From NCBI GenBank assembly GCA_964035575.1, contig OZ037894.1, positions 930,001 through 994,000 on the forward strand: a stretch of DNA of 64,000 nucleotides, in the 5' to 3' direction. Below the pieces are notes generated by a model. That model saw nothing but the letters and a program-made list of their open reading frames with translations. It did not search any database and had not been told where the DNA came from. Source of the stretch: Rhynchopus sp. YZ270_cl-10 (Eukaryota > Euglenozoa > Diplonemea > Diplonemida > Diplonemidae). The position numbers and the translations under genes were made by a program. Each line of letters opens with the position of its first letter. Position 1 is the stretch's first letter. Shown in pieces: positions 47,901-58,090 of this stretch.

Positions 47901-48564
47901 TTGCAAGATGGTGGTGGTGGTGGTGTGGGTGCTGCTGCAGCTGCTGCTGCGCATGTGATCCCTATCTACCGGCGTGACGAAGGAGGCCTCCACAACGCCT
48001 GCGAATCCGAGGAAGCCCACGTAGGGGACAACATGTACTTCATGGGGGTGATAGACATTTTGCAGCAGTGGACGCTGCAGAAGAAGATGGAGCGCTTCCT
48101 GAAGGTGTTGTTTTTGAGAAAGGACCCAAGGGGGTTGAGTGCGGTGGAGCCGAGTTGGTATGGCTTTAAAAAAAAATTTTTTTTTTGCACCCACAACATT
48201 CAGGTATGGAGACCGATTTTTGGAGCGTTTTGACGAAACGATCACTTCGCCTGATCGTATGGTGTTTGAAAGACGTACCAACGCACCTTCCCCGCCTCCC
48301 CCAATGTCCCCTGCTGGGGGTAAGGGCAGCGAGCAACAAACGTTCCACCATGCGCTCGAGTCGAGTGTGCCGAACTTCAGTGCATTTGGTGTAGGCGTCT
48401 CGTACGGTGAAGCTTCAGCGGCGTCACGGGGCACACCCATAGGAACCCCTCTTACACCGCCTCGGAAGAAGAAGCCCTTCGACATCATCAGTGCAGGGGG
48501 CTTTCCAGAATCTGCGGAGAGCGAGCTTCGTTGTGTTCCTGAAGACACCGATCCGTTGGCATAG
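44937..48564 (+). CDS. GPCR fused to phosphatidylinositol phosphate kinase (GPCR-PIPK)
   Basis: Six exons: 44937-45770, 46015-46105, 46170-46655, 47013-47167, 47223-48157, 48204-48564, giving 953 residues; all five introns begin GTATG and end AG. A signal peptide and seven membrane segments come first. The third-helix region has C-E-I-Q-A-L-L-I-Q-F-F (about 126-136), as in the cAMP-receptor/secretin-like group, and exon 2 encodes the seventh segment. The kinase part has GGSSGSFFYF, FIVKT, YYQHL..LIVRFYG, DVKGSW (about 568), IMDYSLLLGVH (about 688), MGVIDILQ..W (about 796) and, restored only by splicing intron 5, SAVEPSWYGDRF. Low-complexity inserts separate these motifs. The protein would link an outside signal directly to PI(4)P or PI(5)P phosphorylation at the membrane. 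It matches the domain order of Dictyostelium RpkA and the oomycete GPCR-PIPKs. Confidence 0.93.
45885..45960 (+). repeat. Dispersed repeat copy inside intron 1 of the GPCR-PIPK gene
   Basis: Partial copy of the 21991 family (GAAATGGATTGCAGGACTGC, then GGTACCGG..CCAAGGTACA and GTATTTCAAAT). It makes up about a third of the 244-bp intron. Confidence 0.75.
46682..46941 (+). repeat. Two repeats back to back inside intron 3 of the GPCR-PIPK gene
   Basis: 46682-46838 matches the phosphatase intron repeat (37545-37690). 46844-46941 is a nearly full copy of the 21991 family. Together they form about 70% of the 357-bp intron, while introns 2, 4 and 5 of this gene are only 64, 55 and 46 bp and repeat-free. 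Confidence 0.85.
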
Positions 48565-48587
48565 GTGGGTAGGTGGGGAGGCGGGGA

Positions 48588-48708
48588 GGCACAGCAGAGA
48601 ATAAGCCGGGTCCCGGTCACAGTCCCGGTCCTGGTCAGGTCCCGGTCCCGGTACCGGGTCCCAGTCCGGCTGAGAATAACCGGGTCCCCGAGTCTTATTC
48701 TCTGCTGT
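48588..48708. repeat. Foldback with 16-bp perfect stem just after the GPCR-PIPK stop codon
   Basis: CACAGCAGAGAATAAG near 48590 is repeated inverted near 48693 (CTTATTCTCTGCTGTG). The loop is built of CCCGGTCCCGGT-like repeats. It starts about 25 bp after the stop codon and could act in transcript 3' end formation or be a small foldback element. Confidence 0.8.
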
Positions 48709-51579
48709 GTGGGGAGGAGGGGAGGAGGGGGGTCTTTTAGAAAATAAAGGGGATTGGGGGGTTATTGATTGTATCGGTTTGTTATAAAAGAAAATAAATG
48801 GGGTAAAAGAAAGAGGGGGCTTCGGCATTGTACGTGGAGGTGGAGGTGGAGGTGTATCTGCAGCAATAATTATTCTTTGTTGTTTTTGTCTTGCTGCATG
48901 GAATAGTCCTTTTTGACGTATATTTTTTCCTCAAAAAAGAGGGTTTTCTTTGATGATTTTTTTTAAGAATGCCAAAGCGTAGCTTTAAAAAGGAGGAAAT
49001 AGTTCCTCAGATACGGTCGCCAATCCACCCCTCCAACAGGGTATTTGAGCAATCAACGAAAAAAAAAGTAATTTTTTCCCCTTTCACTTACCTATCAGAG
49101 TTCTATCTTTTTCTTCTTTTTTTTTTTTGGAGCCAAGTTGTTTTCTTGTAGTACATATCAGATGTAAACCACGAAATGGAGGTAGGACTGCATGGCTGAG
49201 GGTCCACCCACACCCAGGTGCACCGGTCTGTACCAAAGGTACACTGTTCACGAGCGGGGTTGTTGTTGTATTTCAAATCAATCTTTTTTTTTTCTCTTTG
49301 TCAGTGTTTTGTTCCCCTCACAAGTAGTAGAGGACTGCCTTTAAAAAAAGTGAAAAAAGTGGAGATTGCACAACTGTGGCAACACAACCGAGGCAACTAC
49401 TCCAACTATTTATCAAAACACAAACTATTTTTTTCATTCATTTAGCAAAACAGAATAATGAAAAAATGGGACTTTTTTTTCTTATTTTTTTTTCTTTTTT
49501 GTACAGGAAACAAGCTTTTCCAATGACGTATCCGTTCCTTCCGTCTCTGGTTCTGTAGGATATACCCCCTCCCTTGTCTATGTGGCTTGCAAGAAATGCA
49601 ACGCTGTTCGCTATCACCAGCTTTTGCACCTTTTTTTTCAAGCGCACCTTCCTTCCCCCCCATCGTTGGCCATTAACTTTGCCTTTTGTTTGTCGTTCCT
49701 CGGACGGTGATTTCTAGAACCTGCAAGAACACAAAGAACAGTCAAAAAAATTTTTTTCTTCTTCTGTTGTTGGCTGCAGGGTACTGTGCTTGCTTCCGGG
49801 GATGGCATCGTGCGTGGGTCATTCGGAGGTGCCTGCATTAAAAAAAACTACAATTATTTTTTGCCAGGGGCAGCCTGACGGTGAATGGGGGGAAAAAAAT
49901 GTATCTTTTCCATTTCTGAAGTGATGCTTAGAGAGAAAGAGAGAAGTCTACGTGGACGACTTCCCTGAAATCTTATTTCTCTCTCTCCCCCCGATTTGTT
50001 TTTATGGGTACACTGTCACGAGAGGGCTTTGTACTTCAAGCCAACTTTTTTTTTTGGGGGGCAAGGTGACAGCACGAAAGGCTTAGGTTCATCTTGCAAA
50101 AATTTCTTTTTTTTTTTTGAGTCAGCAAGGAAATATGTTCAGTTCCCCCCTAATTTTGTATCTCCCAGTTCAGTTTTTTTTTCTCTTGCAGAGCGCCCTG
50201 ATCCGTCTTTTCCTACCAGACCCGACGCAATCTCTGTGGACTGCTGCTGTGTCTCTTCTTTGCTTCACCAAAGGTACACTGTCACTCGACTTTGTACAAA
50301 GTTTCCCCCTTCCTGAGGGCCCCTCTCCCCCTCTCACGTGGCCGACTAGGAGGGCTACAAGCAGTGCTACTCGTCCAAAATGACTAGTGTTTTATGACTT
50401 TTTTTGTGTTCCACCACTAGTTTAGCACTGGTCGTTGTGACTAGTAGTTCCACTAGTAGTCTATAGGTCTCCCTGACTAGTCCGCCGTACTCATATTCCA
50501 TCATTGTGCCACAACCCGCTGACTCGATTCATTTCTTGTTCAACCGAGGTAGGTACGTACTGTGAGGACACAAAGAAAAAAAGCGAGGTGTCTACACGTT
50601 GTCAATTATTCAGAAAAAAATGAAACAAAGCATCCAGTTCGAAAAAATGGACAACTTCTTGGCTGATACAGTTTTTTTTTTTGCCATTACCACGAGTGAG
50701 TTGCTTCACAAGGGTTAAAATGGAGCTATGATTCTGGGCCCACTGTAACGTGAACCGCTCCCTCGAAATTCAACCAAACACGGATTTTTATTTCCCCCCC
50801 CCGAAATCCTAATCTGCTATGATAAATACCTGGGGCTGGTACCAAGCAAAAAATAATAACCACGACACTCAAGTTTCCTAACCTTTCGGCCTGTAAAGTA
50901 TCAGCCATTCAAAACAAAAGGTGACTTTTGAGTACAACACAGGGGTGTTAGGTCGTCGATACTGTGTCCTGCCTTTCGCTTGGTTGTATTGACAGAAAAG
51001 TGTTTTAACGGTACGACGATGAAGAAAATAAAAGTTGGGTAAAAGGCTGGTGCAATGTGCATCATTGTGCAGCAGTGTGCCATGTGCCTAATAGAATGTG
51101 ATGTTGAATCTCGTAAAACGCAAAAAGTATGCAGGTTGTGACAGAAAAACAGAGGGAGAAAGAGAGAGAGAGAGAGGGAAAATGGCCTCCTTTTTTTTTT
51201 TTTTTGCTTGCAAGCCCGCCCCTTCTGGGCATTGCAACACATAAATGGGGGTGCACTCTTCCCAGCTGTTCTGTTTTAACCGGGGTAACGATTGATCTAG
51301 CTATGCAATGGGGAGGTGTGTGTGTGTGTGTGTGTGTGTTTGTATCACAAAATCACACTGTTTTTATCTTCTTTTTTTTTTTTTGAAAATTTGGTTGTAG
51401 TACTGTAGCCACCCTAGAGTGTGCTCCACTATTTTTCTTCTTTTTTTTCCCTTCATTCCTACGACGCTGTATCTGTTCATAAAAGTATATAAAAAAAGAG
51501 TTTCTTTCATTTTTTCTACGTTTCTGAACCTCCTGGGCTTGCTCCGCAAAATCGCAGTCGATGAAACACTCCAGGTATT
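48709..51579. other. Gene-free spacer with several repeats
   Basis: 49158-49292 is a full copy of the 21991 family; 50008-50058 is a right-half copy. 49354-49416 matches 6241-6300. 49770-49865 loosely matches 36950-37025. 50339-50490 is an ACTAGT-rich short element. 51385-51435 is an inverted copy of the short A-tailed repeat. A TG microsatellite lies at 51317-51339. No gene is supportable. Confidence 0.6.
50339..50490. mobile_element. Short ACTAGT-rich element related to the 6633-8683 element
   Basis: Left part CCAAAATGACTAGTGTTTTA matches the subterminal CCGAAATGACTAGTGTTTTA at about 6675. The right part ends in CCCTGACTAG-CCG, like the right terminus at about 8665-8680. At about 150 bp it is a MITE-like derivative with the interior lost. 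Confidence 0.7.
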
Positions 51580-51610
51580 CTAGGCTGGTCCACCGAGCGT
51601 CTCGCTGGAC

Positions 51611-51973
51611 TTACCCGATACACGCACGTCCTTTGGCTTCCGGCTTCTTAGCAGCATCCTCCTTCGGCAGGTAGAATGCTGCCCAGGTAACTGACCCAGC
51701 TGTATCGGACATCGATATGCCCAAGTACTGCGGAGTGCAGAAGGTCGTCGTCCAAATTGCAGGTGCTCCAAAGCATTTCGTGCTGATCCCGAAGGTGCCG
51801 TGCAGGAACGTGCGGATTCTGGCAGGATGTGCAGTATGACCAGTTTGTCCGCCAAAGTCGAGACTGAAGTTCGTCTCATGGATTCTCTGCCTATTCGGAT
51901 CACGGATCTTCAGTGGAGCCTGAACCACACCCGCTGGGGGTGGTAGAGACTTACCGAGACCTTTTCCTGGCAT
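51611..51973 (-). CDS. Small protein of unknown function, possibly exon 1 of a longer gene
   Basis: 120 residues from an ATG at 51973 to a TAA at 51611-51613, with GC-rich, non-repetitive coding sequence unlike its surroundings. No signal peptide, membrane segment or known motif was seen; the middle is Thr/Cys/aromatic-rich (WTTTFCTPQYLG). The stop overlaps a donor-like GGTAAGT. If GTAAGT at 51612 were joined to an AG about 30 bp on, the frame would run on through LEYLECFIDCDFAEQAQEV, which looks protein-like. However, 30 bp is shorter than the other introns here (46-357 bp), and those use GTATG donors. It is divergent from the receptor gene at 52248, 274 bp away. Function not known. Confidence 0.6.
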   Translation of the reverse strand: MPGKGLGKSLPPPAGVVQAPLKIRDPNRQRIHETNFSLDFGGQTGHTAHPARIRTFLHGTFGISTKCFGAPAIWTTTFCTPQYLGISMSDTAGSVTWAAFYLPKEDAAKKPEAKGRACIG

Positions 51974-52247
51974 TGTGTTGTGTGTTGTGTATTATCTGTG
52001 TCAGGAGAAACCTCCTCACTTATTGAAAACCCCTGATTTCGAGAGACAAGACAGGGTTGTCTTGTTGGAGGTGGGTCGGATCAAAAACGTGCCACATGCG
52101 TTTGATAAAAACACGTTGGTTACCCTTCTTTCCCAACACTAATGTACCTGGAGATGGGTCGCAGAGATGACTATCTTTTGAGGTTGGACCCAGTCAGTCC
52201 CCACGTCCCACTGCATCTGTTCACAAACATACAGATAACACAAAGAC
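51974..52247. promoter_or_regulatory. Divergent intergenic region, candidate shared promoter
   Basis: Separates the minus-strand small gene from the plus-strand receptor. The last 65 bp (about 52183-52247, TTGGACCCAGTCAGTCCCCA onward) match 60357-60425 upstream of the second receptor, marking the conserved leader of that family. Confidence 0.5.
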
Positions 52248-55200
52248 ATGATAGTGCACACAATGCAGAAGTTCCGTTTGCTGTTGATGATGACACACGC
52301 AGCACGCGGTGAATGGTACGATGGGAGGTGTGTGGGTGTGGAGTTCCCAGTGAACGGGACATCGTCGAGGCTGAACCATTACGGGCCCACCCTTGCGTGT
52401 CCTTCTGCTGCAGAATTCTTGGCGAGGAACCCAAACGTCGACCTGAACTGGCGTGCCTCGCTGGTGGGATCGGAGGCAGGTTTGCTTACTTCAAGCAAGG
52501 GAGTTGCCTTCCTCGAGACAATGGCTGCAGGGAGCACTTCAGCGGAGGTTGTGTCGCTGGACGCTCCTTGGGTGGGGCCTGCGATTGACTACTTGGAGAC
52601 ACTGAACTTCATCGACACAAAGCATATGAGGAAGAAGTACATCGAGGTGTCGCCGACAGGTGACGTTCTTGGGATTCCGTACAAAGGGAACCAGCTGCAC
52701 TTCTTCTTCAGGAAAGATCTGTTCAAGAGGCACGGCTTGGAGTACCCCGACAAGTCGATTGAGCAGTTCAACCGTGTGATGATGGAATTGCAGACGAAGG
52801 AGAGGGCATACCGGAGAAGCCAAGGAGACCCGAATGCAGACAAGTTCTACGCTTTGGGGATTGCAGCAGGGACGTCGGCCAACAGAATTACGTTTGTGCT
52901 GCTGACACTGCTGACAACGATGAACGGCCCTGGTATCGTCACCGACAAAGGGCACGTTGTGGTGAACAACCCGACAACGATACAGATACTCGAGATGTGG
53001 AAGGGATGGTACGGGACTATCGTGGATCCAGAGAATCTTCAGCTGAACACCGACACAATGAGAAACCAGTTGTTCAGAGAAGGCTACATGGGGGCTGGGC
53101 TCATGTGGGTTCACAACTCCAAAAGCATCTACGAAATAGTAGCTTCGAAAGGTTTTGACATTGGGTCTGGTCCTGTTCCTGGACCACACGGTGCAGGGTG
53201 CTCGGGGCACTGGGTGCGTTCGATCAGCATCCACACACGTGACAAGGCTGCTGCTCGGGATTTGCTGACGATTGCGGCCACGCAAGCGGAGCTGAATCAT
53301 CAGCAGAACGTGTCATGGTATCAAGACTACTCATCTTACATCACTCGTAGCGACCCTGTGCTGTGGAAAATCTACTGCACGAGAAACCCAATTATCTGTG
53401 AGAGCGCTGAGAAGTATCCAGAGTTTTGGGAGAGGATTGTGCACAGGCCGAGCAGGGGGACTGGACCACAGTACTCGAAGTGCACTGGAATCATCTTCGA
53501 GAACGTGTGGAAGTTCTTCCGGAACGAGATAACATCTGCTGAGTGTGCGGCGGGCATGGAAAAAGAACTGCAGGTGGCACTTGGCTTCCTTGACCTGAAG
53601 GAGCTGGAGGGGGACGAAAGCGTATGGACGTCTTCTCGGATTGCACTTACGGTTGTCGTTGTTGTGTGCAGTCTTCTCTTCATCGGGATGATTGGGGCGA
53701 TTGTGATGCAGGTGCGGAGCATGCGGAAGCCGAGTGGGTGCAGCGTGCCGATCAGTGTCTTGCTTGGACTCATCATGACTGCGATGCTCAGTGTTGCGTT
53801 GGGTGTGATAATCAGCAAAAATGACGAATCGTTCCGCAACATGTCTGAGAGCTTGGCCGAGTCTGTGAGGAAGCAGAGTCTGCTCACCATGCATACAACC
53901 ATTGACAGCCACTTCCAGGCCTTGATTCAGTACAGCACAACACTGGACCTGTTCAACGTGAAGGCACAGGTGATTGCACGCATTCCGTTTTCCATCAACT
54001 TGATGGACTTTGATCCAAGGTCACTGGTGCTGCTGGTGGACAGGGAGTTTCCGTACAAGGTGCTGTTCTCGTCAGATGAGAATCAGCAGGAGAACAGGGC
54101 GTCACTGGCAGCATGGTCTGGGGCGAATTTGACAAGCATACCTGTCCAGGGCAGTGTGTCTGCTGTGCTGGCGAAGGTTCTGGAGGCATCGCCTGGATGG
54201 GGAGACATCACCACTGTGCCACGTGAAAAGGACACTGTGAAGCTCACAGCAGATGGGAAGGCAATCAGTGCGAACTTGAAAGCAGTGGATTCAAGGGACA
54301 CACGTACGAACGGGTTTTCGCACAAGCAGCTGCACTGGCTCCTGATCTACATCACGCCTGACGACCTCATCCTGAGCGAGTCGAAGGCTGCGCTTGACGA
54401 GTCGCTGGACCTGTCGATCCTGATCGGTGTCGTCACGATTGTGGTGACCATGGCGTGCTCTGTTGTGATTGCATCCCCGTTGGTGCGACTTGCAAGCAAC
54501 ATGGAACACGTGCGTGTGATGAACATGGCAGCTATTGTTCCACAGTCGGGCGGCATTCTGCTTGAGATGTCGGCACTGTCGATGGGGTTCACACACATGT
54601 GTGACATGCTTGTGGAGTACAGAGCCTTCTTGCCGAAGACTGTGCTTGCAGTCTCCGAGGACGAGGACGAGGAGGATGGGGGTACTGTGACAGAATCCGT
54701 AGCAGTGTACAGGGAAGACTCGTCGAGCGGTTCGAAGGGTAGTTCGAGGAGCTTGTCGAGCATGCATGTAAAGACTAACATCGCGCAGTTCACTCTGAAG
54801 CTGAATACCCTTCGTGGAGCTGTGCTGGTGGTGAGTATAAAGCCGAAGCAGGGTGCGTCCACAGATGAACAGGGAAAGAAGTTCAGCGACGTTGTTGCGC
54901 ATGTTGAGCAAATTATTTCAACCACGGGAGTGACCCTGCACACGTTCAATGCGTTTGCCCCGAACCAACTTGCCCTGTCTGCTGGGATGGCCAGAACCAC
55001 AAGTGCCGCACACGAGAAGATTGCAAGGGTAATGATGGCAATCAGCTCTGCCTGCGGATCTTCTGTGACCGTCGCCGCCAACTCTGGCAAATTCGTGTGT
55101 GGAAACGTCGGGACAAACCTGACCCGTGGGTTTGGTGTGATGGGTAGTGCTATGGAAAGCGTTGCACAGCTCCTGAGAAGTGCTGAGTTCTTGACTGAGA

Positions 55201-55634
55201 AGTCTGGCGAGAACCTGCGAGTGGTGGGCAGTGACTTTTACGAGAGGTCGAAGGCAGGGTACACCACTCGTCCGTTGGACATCCTGGTGTCAGTGAGTGG
55301 CAGTGGGGTGGTGACGTCTGAGATTGTGTACCACTTGATTGCTGAGCAGAAGGTGGCGGAAGAGGAGTGGATGTACCAGCTGGAGAGTATTGAAAATATG
55401 GAGGGCAAGAGACAGCGAATGAACACCTGCTTCACAAGAATCCAAGAAGAAGGCACTGTTGGTGTTCACATCCAGGAATACCAGAAGACATTGCACTATT
55501 TAGACAAGCTGGACCAGGCAATCCTCGACTCACTGAAGGGCATGTGTGATTGCGTGACGCTTCCGGAGTATAGCTCGTCGCTACTGCAGGTGGGCACAGC
55601 AATAGAGTGGTCAAAAAATCAGAAGACTCTGTGA
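52248..55634 (+). CDS. Receptor: extracellular solute-binding domain, three TM segments, cyclase-like cytoplasmic domain (copy 1)
   Basis: 1,128 residues, intronless. After a short signal-like start, residues 30-450 resemble a bacterial type solute-binding protein (sugar-binding family 1 fold: LDAPWVGPAIDYL, GIPYKGNQLHFFFRKDLF, AGLMW). Membrane segments lie at about 465-489, 502-523 and 722-746. The second outer region (524-720) could be a Cache-like sensor. A HAMP-like piece (SPLVRLASNMEHV) follows, then, at about 850-1040, a class III nucleotide cyclase-like domain recognisable from GKFVCGNVGT..RGFGVMGSAMESVAQLL. The first metal site is not seen (AVLVVSIKP where FxDIxxFT is expected) nor the second Asp (NAFAPNQLALSAG). 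It is probably a pseudocyclase that senses a nutrient or cue and signals by other means or by pairing. A second copy lies at 60426. Confidence 0.85.
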   Translation: MIVHTMQKFRLLLMMTHAARGEWYDGRCVGVEFPVNGTSSRLNHYGPTLACPSAAEFLARNPNVDLNWRASLVGSEAGLLTSSKGVAFLETMAAGSTSAEVVSLDAPWVGPAIDYLETLNFIDTKHMRKKYIEVSPTGDVLGIPYKGNQLHFFFRKDLFKRHGLEYPDKSIEQFNRVMMELQTKERAYRRSQGDPNADKFYALGIAAGTSANRITFVLLTLLTTMNGPGIVTDKGHVVVNNPTTIQILEMWKGWYGTIVDPENLQLNTDTMRNQLFREGYMGAGLMWVHNSKSIYEIVASKGFDIGSGPVPGPHGAGCSGHWVRSISIHTRDKAAARDLLTIAATQAELNHQQNVSWYQDYSSYITRSDPVLWKIYCTRNPIICESAEKYPEFWERIVHRPSRGTGPQYSKCTGIIFENVWKFFRNEITSAECAAGMEKELQVALGFLDLKELEGDESVWTSSRIALTVVVVVCSLLFIGMIGAIVMQVRSMRKPSGCSVPISVLLGLIMTAMLSVALGVIISKNDESFRNMSESLAESVRKQSLLTMHTTIDSHFQALIQYSTTLDLFNVKAQVIARIPFSINLMDFDPRSLVLLVDREFPYKVLFSSDENQQENRASLAAWSGANLTSIPVQGSVSAVLAKVLEASPGWGDITTVPREKDTVKLTADGKAISANLKAVDSRDTRTNGFSHKQLHWLLIYITPDDLILSESKAALDESLDLSILIGVVTIVVTMACSVVIASPLVRLASNMEHVRVMNMAAIVPQSGGILLEMSALSMGFTHMCDMLVEYRAFLPKTVLAVSEDEDEEDGGTVTESVAVYREDSSSGSKGSSRSLSSMHVKTNIAQFTLKLNTLRGAVLVVSIKPKQGASTDEQGKKFSDVVAHVEQIISTTGVTLHTFNAFAPNQLALSAGMARTTSAAHEKIARVMMAISSACGSSVTVAANSGKFVCGNVGTNLTRGFGVMGSAMESVAQLLRSAEFLTEKSGENLRVVGSDFYERSKAGYTTRPLDILVSVSGSGVVTSEIVYHLIAEQKVAEEEWMYQLESIENMEGKRQRMNTCFTRIQEEGTVGVHIQEYQKTLHYLDKLDQAILDSLKGMCDCVTLPEYSSSLLQVGTAIEWSKNQKTL

Positions 55635-56023
55635 AGGTGAAGTGACTGAACAGTTTTGAACTCATGATTCGTGGGGTTGCTTACCATACTCACGCTCTCA
55701 CGCAATCCTTTTCATTTTCAAACACCAGTTGAAACCAGTCTTTCCAAGGATCGTACCCCCCTCCTTAGTGCACTGGTTGCGTCCGGTGCCTGCCAAATCG
55801 TGATATTAGTTTTCTGATTCCACGACAACGCACTGAGTACGCAAGAAGTACGGAATATGGGGTATTCAGGAGCATCAAAAACGATTTGTTTCTTTTCTAT
55901 GAGCACGACCGAGCTGTGTCACGTTTCAACTACTCCTTCTTTTCAGAAGAGAGTATTTTTAGGTTCATCTTGAGCTTCTTTATTTGTCCTTTTTTTGTAC
56001 CGACATACACCCATTCACAGCCA

Positions 56024-56078
56024 ACTAAATTCTATCGTTTTACCGCAACTACATTGCGGTAAAACGATAGAATTTAGT
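56024..56078. repeat. Perfect 25-bp hairpin, 5-nt loop
   Basis: ACTAAATTCTATCGTTTTAC continues to CGCAA, then loop CTACA, then the exact reverse complement. There are no mismatches in the stem. Confidence 0.95.
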
Positions 56079-56824
56079 GCTATTTTGGTGTTTTGTGAAG
56101 CTTTCATTGATTAGTTGTGGATAAAACGTTTGTTCGTTTTTTTTTTTTTTTTTTTTTGGTTAGGGAAGCACAAGTTCCTTGTTCCGGGTCCCAGCCCCAA
56201 AAAATCTGTATGCACGCACGCAGGAAAAAAAGTAATAGTGAGAAAAATACTACTGAGGAAACAGCAAAATTCTGGAAATGTGATATCGTTTTTTTCCGTT
56301 TTGGGGAGGTTTTTTGCCTTTTTCGGGTTTTCTGAGCTCTACCCTCGCTGTAGTGAGGTCATTTCGGAAAAAATGGACAAGGTCTTGACTGATACAAATT
56401 TGGTCATTACCACCAATTGCTCACAAAGGTGAAATGAAAACTATGCTTCTGGACGCCCTTTAACGTGAACCGCCCCTCAAAATTCAAAAAGGGTACCCAA
56501 ACCCGGACTTCCACAACTTTGGTCAAGTTGCATTTTTTGGCTGCAAAATGCCGGACCCGGAACAATAAGAAAACTTGTGATTCCCGTCCGTATCACGTGA
56601 ACTACACCTCTGCAAAACTTAAGTCTGGAACACCTCCCAGAGACCGTACAATGGCGTGGTTAAAAACTTTACGCTGTGACCACACAACAAGCGGGTGCTT
56701 TCTAGCATTTTGCAAATCGATGTTACTCCTTTTCATGGTTTAGTCTGATTTTTTTTTTGAACTTTAAACTTGGTTGTATCATGTGGACACCTGAGGATGA
56801 GCTCCAGTATTTATTTTTACCAGC

Positions 56825-57715
56825 CCTCCCCTGCAGGGCTATTTCTAAAAACCTGTCCCTGTCCCTGATTTTTGGAAAATGAAAGTTGCCAAAAAATTTG
56901 CACGGGGCTTATATACAGGGCTGCCAAAACATTTGCACGTACTACAGTACTTACAGAGAGGGGGGGGATGGGCTTTCTGCTTGAAGAAAGTTGCCGATTT
57001 TTTTTTTGTTGAAAAGTTTTCTTCCAGATTGTGCAAATAACGGGGGTTTTGGTGTATTCTGAAAAAACCTGGAGGGCGCACCAGGCCACGTGCCGGAGGT
57101 GCTATGAGGGGATTTCTTTGAAAACTTGTTCTCTACACTAACATCACACTGGCACTGCACTCATTTTGACCAAAACCAAGAACTTGCCCAATTCTGCAAA
57201 TTGACCCCACCACAGAACGGACGGATTCCGGAAATGCAAATGCCGGTGTTTTCGCGCATTTTCATGTTTCAGCATCAGGGAGAGAAAATCTGGGTTGTGG
57301 GATTTACCTTGGTCCCTTACCTTACACTCATTTTGACCAAAACCAAGAACTTGGCCATTTCGGCAAAGTGACCCCACCACAGCGCGGACATATTCCGGAA
57401 ATGCCAGTCGCGGCATGTTTTAGGGCTGAAAAATTTTCAGGGGAAATTTTTTTTGAGCAGCATTTTTTGGCCGAAAATGGGCCCCACATATAAGTGGCTG
57501 GGCTCATATTTTCAAAAACTTAAGTGGTCAAAAAATTGTCCAATTTTCGAGATTGACCCCACCACTGCACGGGTGAATCCCAAAAATGCAAATAAGGACG
57601 TTTTTGGCACAAAATAAATCTGCCAAAAAATTTGTGTCCCGGATTGGATTTTGGACCCCCCGGACCCCATATTTAGAAATAGCCCTGCTCCCCTGTGTAA
57701 TTGTTACAGGGGGGG
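56825..57715. repeat. Element with ~20-bp inverted ends and three copies of a 70-bp unit
   Basis: CTGCAGGGCTATTTCTAAA near 56832 recurs inverted near 57672. Between them a unit with CATTTTGACCAAAACCAAGA, GACCCCACCAC and ATTCCGGAAATGC occurs at about 57160-57250 and 57315-57405, and more weakly at 57530-57600. A single inverted copy of this unit lies at 32168-32245, inside another putative element. Confidence 0.6.
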
Positions 57716-57942
57716 CTTAATAAGAGGGGCGCCGCTCTTATTCGGCGTGCCTAATCGCAAAGTATTGGGTTTTCCGAGCTTTCGGGGTCAAATTGGGGGG
57801 TCCTGTACAAAACCTTAAGGGGGGTCCAAAAAAAAATTTTTCCCACCAATTTTTGCCCACAAAAAAGTAATTTCTCAGCGCAACGTGATTTCAAATACAA
57901 AAGGGGGGCATGAGGTATTTTAAGTTTCTTGGTGATTCACGG

Positions 57943-58090
57943 TTGTTCTCTCGCCAACCTGTTTTGCCTTGAGACACCTGCCGCAGGGACGTGCTTTCTG
58001 CAGTCCTTTACTTCATACTGAACACGCACTAAACTCACCACACCACCACCACCAGATTGCCTTTGCTACTTCACATCTAAACACTAAATC
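57943..58090 (+). promoter_or_regulatory. Conserved upstream block of tetraspan copy 4
   Basis: Same block as for copies 1-3, with the shortest CAC microsatellite (58040-58055). Confidence 0.7.

Larger units (their letters stand above)
55635..57942. other. Spacer after receptor copy 1, with hairpin and repeat element
   Basis: 55635-55790 matches 63819-63965 after receptor copy 2, so it is the conserved 3' region. Further on lie a perfect 25-bp hairpin (56024-56078), an inverted short A-tailed repeat (56756-56815) and a repeat-built element (56825-57715). 57691-57742 has two hairpins in a row (CCCCTGT..ACAGGGG and AATAAGAG..CTCTTATT). No gene was seen. Confidence 0.6.

Noticed and set aside
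48158..48233. Kinase frame continuing to a stop at 48233
   Set aside because: The Lys/Phe-rich tail is intron 5 read through; splicing 48157 to 48204 restores the conserved WYGDRF motif and another 120 codons.
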